This document shows positions 14,926 to 19,590 of a DNA stretch of 19,590 nucleotides, piece after piece. Source of the DNA: Brumimicrobium sp033722555 (GTDB lineage Bacteria; Bacteroidota; Bacteroidia; Flavobacteriales_D; Crocinitomicaceae). The stretch lies in contig JAWVYS010000051.1 of the NCBI GenBank assembly GCA_033722555.1, positions 1-19,590 of the forward strand. Reading direction: 5' to 3'. Positions within the stretch are counted from its first letter, which is position 1; each line of letters begins with the position of its first letter. The notes under the pieces are model-generated. The model had not been told where the DNA came from. It ran no database searches and saw only the letters and a program-made list of their open reading frames with translations. The position numbers and the translations under genes are program-made.

Positions 14926-17900
14926 CTATTTTATAGACACTTTTCGGATAAATCTTCCATGCTCTGAGGTAAAAATAAAGGTGTACATACCAGCCTCAAA
15001 TTCGGTAAGATCAATTTCCGTGGTCCCTCCTACATTGAGTTTAACCGGAGAAACGATCAACCTTCCGACAGCATCGTTCACCTGTACCATCAACTCCTCT
15101 TCATGCCCCTTTAAGTCAAGATAAACAATTCCTTCCGAAGGGTTGGGGAAAAGCATAATGGAATTTTCTTTAGCATTTTCGTCAAGTCCCGTATAATCCA
15201 TTTCAAAGTTACCTGAGGTACTTGCGCTACAGTCAAATTCATTGATTATTACTGCTGTATATTGTCCGTCAGTAGTCATTGTGATTGTGGCTGTTGTTCC
15301 AATCAGGTTGCCATTCAGGTACCACTCCACCGTTTGTCCGGGTTGTAGAGTCACCGACAGATCATTGCCGCTCTGACTTATTACAGGCGCCGCGGGTACA
15401 GGGGAAACAGTGATTGAAATAGTTTCCGTAGCATTTCCACAGTTGTTTGATCCTTCCACAGTATAAGTTATATCACTTGTGGGAGTTGCCACCACAACAG
15501 AACCGGTAATGCTATTCAGACCTGTTCCCGGTGACCATGAATATGTGTTAGCCCCATTTGCACTGAGGGTTACAGATTCTCCACGACAAATCTCAGTTGA
15601 AGACGCCGTTACATTGAGTACGGGAACATCCTCTACAGTAATTACTACCGTTGCGGTATTTGTACAGCCCGCTGCAGCTGTTTCTCCGGTAACAGTATAA
15701 ATAGTTGTTGCCGTAGGTGAAACAGTATGCGTTGAACCTGCACCGAGGCCGTTATCCCATGTATATGAATCAGCACCGGAGGCAGAGATATCGGCAGACT
15801 GTCCAAGGCAGATCGTTGACTGGGTTGCGGAAGCAGTAACCGACGGAGCCGGATCAACAGTAATTGTTATGGATTGAACATCCTCACAACCTGCACCGTT
15901 TGAACCAGTCACGATATACGTTGTGGTAACAGTGGGCGAAACTGTTTTATTCGCTCCGCTACCCAGGCCATTATCCCAGGTATACGTATTTGCTCCGTTA
16001 GCCATGAGCTGTGTTGAAGATCCTTCACAAATAGCGATGTCTGTGGCTGATACAGATACTGTTGGCTGTGCGTTCACAGTAATCTCGTTGGTCATGGTAA
16101 TGCTCTCCGTACCGAAAGAGTTAGTCACCTCTAAGGTCACATCGTATGTACCGGCTGTTGCATAGGTAACCGTAGGATTTTGCGCCGTGGAAGTTGCAGG
16201 ACTTCCACCCGGGAAAGTCCAGTTCCAGCCTGTTATATTAGCCGTTGACTGATCGGTGAAATTCACGGTTCCTCCTTCACAAATGGTATTGTTATCCGTT
16301 GAAAAATTCGGTATCGGAGGATCATTGGCGGGCACTCCATCAATGTTGATATTGTCCAGGAACAGGTTATTACCCGTTGTTCCGGCGTTGAAGGATTCAA
16401 ATTTAACAATGATTTCCTGCCCGACATAAGTATCTAAATTTACCGTAAAGCACGATGCACCGATATTTCCTGAGAAACACCAGTCATCGGCAATCGATGG
16501 TGTAAACGCATTGGTATTTGTTGTTTGTGTTGCAAAAGATCCCGTTCCGTCTTCTGCAACCTGCAATACCCTTTGATAAGTCATTCCACAATCGGTAGAA
16601 ATGTAAATAATCAGTGAATCGGCTGCTGTTTGGTCATACCTTCTATACGCATGATCAAAAGTTAGATCGGCAGAAGTATAACCTGCCAGACTTATTCGCG
16701 GAGAAATGAGTCCATCTCTTCGTGAGGCTTGCTGATAATTATAGAAATCGATTTTTGCAGCGGTACTTCCGGGCGTTATTCCTCCTACGCTAACCCGTTC
16801 CCAGGTAACTGAATTATCAGGATTATCTCTCGACCAGTCTCCTGAAGCGAAAACATCTGTTTCAAAGGTCTCAGTGAAAGGAAGTGAAACCGTATTGGTG
16901 TGAACTGTAATCGTTGCAGACTCATCATCATTGGATGGTGTATTGTCTGTTAGTCCGTTGGGAGATGAAGTATAAACCTGTAAAGTTATATTTCCATTAC
17001 CTACTGATATGGCCGGCAGGGTAACAATTTCAGTCTGATTGGAACTCAAATTACCTGTCCAGTTGTATGTTTGAACCGGTCCATTCGTCTGATAATTAAT
17101 AGTTACACTCGTTAAGGGGTCATTTCCATAATTTCTGAGTCTCACTTCCGGCTGTACAGAACTTCCGCAAAATATTCCCTGGGGACTGATAATCTCCGAA
17201 ATTCCTGCGTCGTTCATGTTGTTAGGTTGTGTGATACAGAACTGATGCGATGCGGTCGTTCCGAAATCTGCATTCGGCGCTGTCATTTGAACGAGAACGT
17301 TAGAGTTTGGATCAGTGATCGTATAATCTCCATCAACGCTACAATTATTCCACTGACTGCCATACATTCCATCTCCGTACGAATCGTTGATTGTAAAAGT
17401 ATAACAGCCTACAGCAAGACAAAGCGACTCGTTGACAGTTGTTCCTCCGGCAACATTTGCATATCCTCCTCCTGAGTGGATCACATTCCCGTTACTATCA
17501 TCCGTAATCTCCCAGGTTATCTCGCTTCCATAGCAGTCGAGAACGAGCTGAAGATCGACAACCTGTCCTGAACCTGCTACCGAAAAGTTCACCTGAGACT
17601 GATCATTGGAAGGGTTTTGATCAGCCACACCATTTGGCGAGCTTGTGTACGCAGTAAATGTGTATGCCCCGTCCGGAGCGGTTTGAGGAGCAAGTGTCAC
17701 AATTTCGGTCTGACCTGTTAACAAGCTACCACTCCAGTTATACGTTTGTAAATTACCGTTCCATTCATAACTGATCGTAACAGAAGTAAGTGTATTGCTA
17801 CCGTAGTTTCTCAGTTCAACTTCAGGAGTGAAATTGTTGGAACATATATTCGAAACAGGAGTAATTACAGCTGTAATTGCGGCGTCGATCTGGGCAGAAA

Positions 17901-19146
17901 ATCCGCTGGCACAAACCATGGAGTTATGGGCATTGATCCTTCCTGCTCCTAACTGTCCTATATAACCTGAATTCTGCGCATCAATATTATCTGCTCCACT
18001 GTATAAACAATTTATTATATCTGTATTCGTGGCATTGAGCGCATGTGATTTCATCAAACCAACCAACCCTGCGACGAGTGGCGAGGCCATTGAAGTGCCC
18101 GAGGTCGTTTGATAACCTGTTCCCTGATTTGTACTGAGAATACTTGAACCAGGAGCTGAAATATCTATCCACGAACCATATTGTGAAAAGCTTGATTTTT
18201 GATCGTTTTGATTTGTTGAAGCTACAGCGACAACGTTATTATAAGCGGCCGGATAGAACTGGGTTGACTGATTATTATTTCCTGCGGCAGCTATCAATAT
18301 ACAGCCCTGATTCCAGGCGTAATTACAAATATTCTGTCCGTACTGGCTGGATCCTCCTCCACCCCAAGACATGTTAATCACGTCGGCTCCATTATTTGCA
18401 GCCCACTCAATACCTTCGTATCCAGCGATAAGCGCGCCATCGGAACAACGACCGATTTTAACAGGCATTATACTTACGTTCCATCCGATGGATGCAACTC
18501 CAAGGTTATTGTCGGTCTCAGCTCCAACGATACCTGAAACGTGAGAACCGTGAAAACCGTCGTTTCCTCCACAGGGTCGAGGGTCACTGTCATTTTCGGC
18601 CACATCTCTACCTGCGACCATTTTGTTTACCAAATCGGGATGATCAACATTTATGGCATTATCGGTAACAGCCACAACGACATTTGCGTTTCCGGTGGAT
18701 ATTCCCCATGCATTTTCTGACTCGATCTGAAAAAGATGCCACTGGTTATTCGTGGTGAAATTCGGATCATTCGGCGTCAGTGTGGTGTAATGCAACTCCT
18801 TTAATTCGGCATATTCTATTGAGGGATGACTTTCCAGCTTTTTGGTTGCGTTATCCATTTCAAAAATATTTGACAAACGAATCTGATAGGTTTTGTTCAG
18901 CAGTCTGTCCGTACTATTCGGGTGAAGCTGCAAAACTTCTTCTATTTCAAAATCCGCGAGAAATTCTGTGAACAGAGGATATTTTTTAAAATCCACAACA
19001 CGATTCTCGGAAAGGATGGGTTTAGCATTTTGCTTTAGCTGGAAAACAACAAGGCCGTCCTGATAATATTCATGAACGGTCTGGCTCATAAGAAAGCCAC
19101 TGAACAACCAAAAAGCAATTAGTAGAAAAGATAATCTTTTTTTCAT
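14926..19146 (-). CDS. Secreted subtilisin-like (S8) serine protease with adhesin modules and T9SS tail
   Basis: The 1406-residue product has a signal peptide (1-21, cleavage near SQ). An I9-like propeptide spans about 22-130 and an S8 catalytic domain about 150-410. Visible catalytic residues are Asp162 (AVTDNAINVDHPDL), His199 (FHGSHVSG), oxyanion Asn290 (AAAGN) and Ser352 (SGTSMASPLVAG). Next come two CARDB-like repeats (430-522 and 655-748) separated by a beta domain with the CYTFTINDSYGDGM motif (576-594), then a MAM/choice-of-anchor-J-like module (755-937). A PKD domain follows (945-1025, WNWTFPGG), then three tandem Ig-like repeats (1028-1247). A type A T9SS sorting domain closes the protein, from FPNP at 1333-1336 to FIRKVSIK. 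It is predicted to be exported through Sec and T9SS as an extracellular protease. The gene has its own terminator. Confidence 0.93.
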   Translation of the reverse strand: MKKRLSFLLIAFWLFSGFLMSQTVHEYYQDGLVVFQLKQNAKPILSENRVVDFKKYPLFTEFLADFEIEEVLQLHPNSTDRLLNKTYQIRLSNIFEMDNATKKLESHPSIEYAELKELHYTTLTPNDPNFTTNNQWHLFQIESENAWGISTGNANVVVAVTDNAINVDHPDLVNKMVAGRDVAENDSDPRPCGGNDGFHGSHVSGIVGAETDNNLGVASIGWNVSIMPVKIGRCSDGALIAGYEGIEWAANNGADVINMSWGGGGSSQYGQNICNYAWNQGCILIAAAGNNNQSTQFYPAAYNNVVAVASTNQNDQKSSFSQYGSWIDISAPGSSILSTNQGTGYQTTSGTSMASPLVAGLVGLMKSHALNATNTDIINCLYSGADNIDAQNSGYIGQLGAGRINAHNSMVCASGFSAQIDAAITAVITPVSNICSNNFTPEVELRNYGSNTLTSVTISYEWNGNLQTYNWSGSLLTGQTEIVTLAPQTAPDGAYTFTAYTSSPNGVADQNPSNDQSQVNFSVAGSGQVVDLQLVLDCYGSEITWEITDDSNGNVIHSGGGYANVAGGTTVNESLCLAVGCYTFTINDSYGDGMYGSQWNNCSVDGDYTITDPNSNVLVQMTAPNADFGTTASHQFCITQPNNMNDAGISEIISPQGIFCGSSVQPEVRLRNYGNDPLTSVTINYQTNGPVQTYNWTGNLSSNQTEIVTLPAISVGNGNITLQVYTSSPNGLTDNTPSNDDESATITVHTNTVSLPFTETFETDVFASGDWSRDNPDNSVTWERVSVGGITPGSTAAKIDFYNYQQASRRDGLISPRISLAGYTSADLTFDHAYRRYDQTAADSLIIYISTDCGMTYQRVLQVAEDGTGSFATQTTNTNAFTPSIADDWCFSGNIGASCFTVNLDTYVGQEIIVKFESFNAGTTGNNLFLDNINIDGVPANDPPIPNFSTDNNTICEGGTVNFTDQSTANITGWNWTFPGGSPATSTAQNPTVTYATAGTYDVTLEVTNSFGTESITMTNEITVNAQPTVSVSATDIAICEGSSTQLMANGANTYTWDNGLGSGANKTVSPTVTTTYIVTGSNGAGCEDVQSITITVDPAPSVTASATQSTICLGQSADISASGADSYTWDNGLGAGSTHTVSPTATTIYTVTGETAAAGCTNTATVVITVEDVPVLNVTASSTEICRGESVTLSANGANTYSWSPGTGLNSITGSVVVATPTSDITYTVEGSNNCGNATETISITVSPVPAAPVISQSGNDLSVTLQPGQTVEWYLNGNLIGTTATITMTTDGQYTAVIINEFDCSASTSGNFEMDYTGLDENAKENSIMLFPNPSEGIVYLDLKGHEEELMVQVNDAVGRLIVSPVKLNVGGTTEIDLTEFEAGMYTFIFTSEHGRFIRKVSIK
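15406..16065 (-). repeat. Three tandem Ig-like coding repeats in the protease gene
   Basis: Three consecutive units of about 72 residues (1028-1097, 1100-1172, 1176-1247) share ICxGxS, then ANGANTY or SGADSYTW, then a TVSPT-type turn and a terminal ITV. The first two share WDNGLG. The nucleotide copies remain visibly alike, for example around 15745-15780 and 15958-15995, suggesting duplication within the gene. Confidence 0.75.
16903..17859 (-). repeat. Duplicated CARDB-like module flanking a different domain
   Basis: The two copies are at 17581-17859 (residues 430-522) and 16903-17184 (residues 655-748). Both run from an ELRNYG or RLRNYG strand through LTSVTI, QTYNW, TEIVTLAP/LPA, TSSPNG and PSND. 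An unrelated domain with a GDGM loop lies between them, so the pair is a dispersed duplication, not a tandem array. Confidence 0.7.
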
Positions 19147-19451
19147 TTTTTCATAGTTTTAAACAGGTCTAACGTAATCGGTGGAAGGTTGTGAAGCGAA
19201 TTTTCAGAAAACTCACATCTCATTCAGGAGGTAAAACATTACGAGGTATCCAGCCTTCATATTTTTCATAGTATCCGAAGTTTAATGATTTTTCGTCAAT
19301 AAAATGAATTTGAAAAAGAACAATTTAGGTAAAAGGTAAAAATATGACACATTACTGCCTGGATAAGATTTTATTTAACAAGAAAAAAAAAGAAAAACCC
19401 GGAAACTTTCGTTACCGGGTAATTGGGTTAAAAGAATACTTATAAACTGTC
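19147..19451. other. Intergenic region upstream of the protease gene
   Basis: These 305 bases separate the protease start (19146) from the stop of the partial gene at 19452. They hold the partial gene's terminator (19397-19420) and presumably the protease promoter, although no full TAnnTTTG match is visible on the minus strand. TACCTTTT at about 19330 is the closest. A 33-codon minus-strand frame without an ATG (about 19224-19325) is present but not called as a gene. Confidence 0.5.
19397..19420 (-). terminator. Terminator of the partial gene at the right edge
   Basis: ACCCGG (19397-19402) pairs with CCGGGT (19415-19420). After one A-A mismatch, AAC pairs with GTT around a TTTC loop. On the minus strand the stem is followed by a T-rich run (complement of the A-rich run at 19383-19397). 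It lies 32 bases past the stop of the minus-strand gene at 19452. Confidence 0.8.
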
Positions 19452-19590
19452 TTATCGTCCTCCGCGCGGGTTATTAATCTCAACGTTTCTTCCCCCTGTA
19501 GGACGAGGAGACGTTCTGGGTTGGGGAGAACCGATCGGACGGAAAACACCTGTTCCTATCCTGATCTGTGGTATATTTTGATTATTGTTA
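19452..19590 (-). CDS. C-terminal end of an unidentified Arg/Pro/Gly-rich protein (5' truncated)
   Basis: A minus-strand frame enters from the right edge and ends with TAA at 19452-19454, giving 45 visible residues. The sequence starts NNNQNIPQIRIGTG and continues with FRPIGSPQPRTSPRP and GGRNVEINNPRGGR. The low-complexity, basic, Pro/Gly-rich tail looks disordered and gives no family. A well-formed terminator directly downstream supports a real gene end. The start, length and function lie outside the window. Confidence 0.6.
   Translation of the reverse strand, partial: NNNQNIPQIRIGTGVFRPIGSPQPRTSPRPTGGRNVEINNPRGGR

Noticed and set aside
15406..16065. Tandem repeats considered as a CRISPR or satellite array
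   Set aside because: They lie inside one open reading frame, have about 220-base units and encode Ig-like modules.

Overview
The window looks like a chromosomal segment of a Bacteroidota bacterium, most likely a Flavobacteriales-type marine or free-living lineage. The evidence is three predicted secreted proteins ending in type IX secretion system (T9SS) C-terminal sorting domains, a DUF5777-type beta-barrel, Bacteroidota-style lipoproteins, a small stand-alone GreA/GreB C-terminal-domain protein, moderately AT-rich DNA and starts without clear Shine-Dalgarno sequences. I saw no tRNA, rRNA, CRISPR array, insertion sequence or phage gene. The content is mostly housekeeping and cell-envelope genes.

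Layout. (1) 1-255: the 3' end of a GreA/GreB-like protein, converging on a tightly coupled minus-strand pair, ybaB/ebfC family then 5-formyltetrahydrofolate cyclo-ligase (1342-470), with a hairpin terminator between. (2) 1475-4695: a compact plus-strand four-gene operon encoding an exported di-heme cytochrome c, a DUF5777 outer-membrane beta-barrel, a small lipoprotein with an unusual CX4CH haem motif, and a CXXCH choice-of-anchor-V protein with a T9SS-like tail. This is the most interesting part of the window. Its parts suggest an electron path from periplasm across the outer membrane to the cell surface. (3) 6793-4706: a large secreted T9SS protein of unknown function. (4) 7041-7214: a very small lipoprotein gene, ending in a terminator that sits back to back with the terminator of the HPF/RaiA ribosome-hibernation gene (7686-7372). 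(5) 14819-7895, minus strand: an AsmA-family protein, an unusual EreA/Tiki-like hydrolase fused to an outer-membrane barrel, a Sua5/YrdC tRNA t6A enzyme, and a DEAD-box helicase with a DECD motif. Spacings are 3 bp, about 68 bp and a 1-bp overlap. (6) 19146-14926: a 1406-residue subtilisin-like protease with adhesin, PKD and Ig-like modules and a T9SS tail, with its own terminator. (7) 19590-19452: the C-terminal end of an unidentified Arg/Pro/Gly-rich protein.

How the genes relate. The cytochrome operon and the AsmA/hydrolase-barrel pair are the two units whose gene order and spacing imply joint function in the envelope. The T9SS cargo proteins (3817, 4706, 14926) point to active surface secretion. 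Function calls rest on motif recognition alone. No database search was possible.
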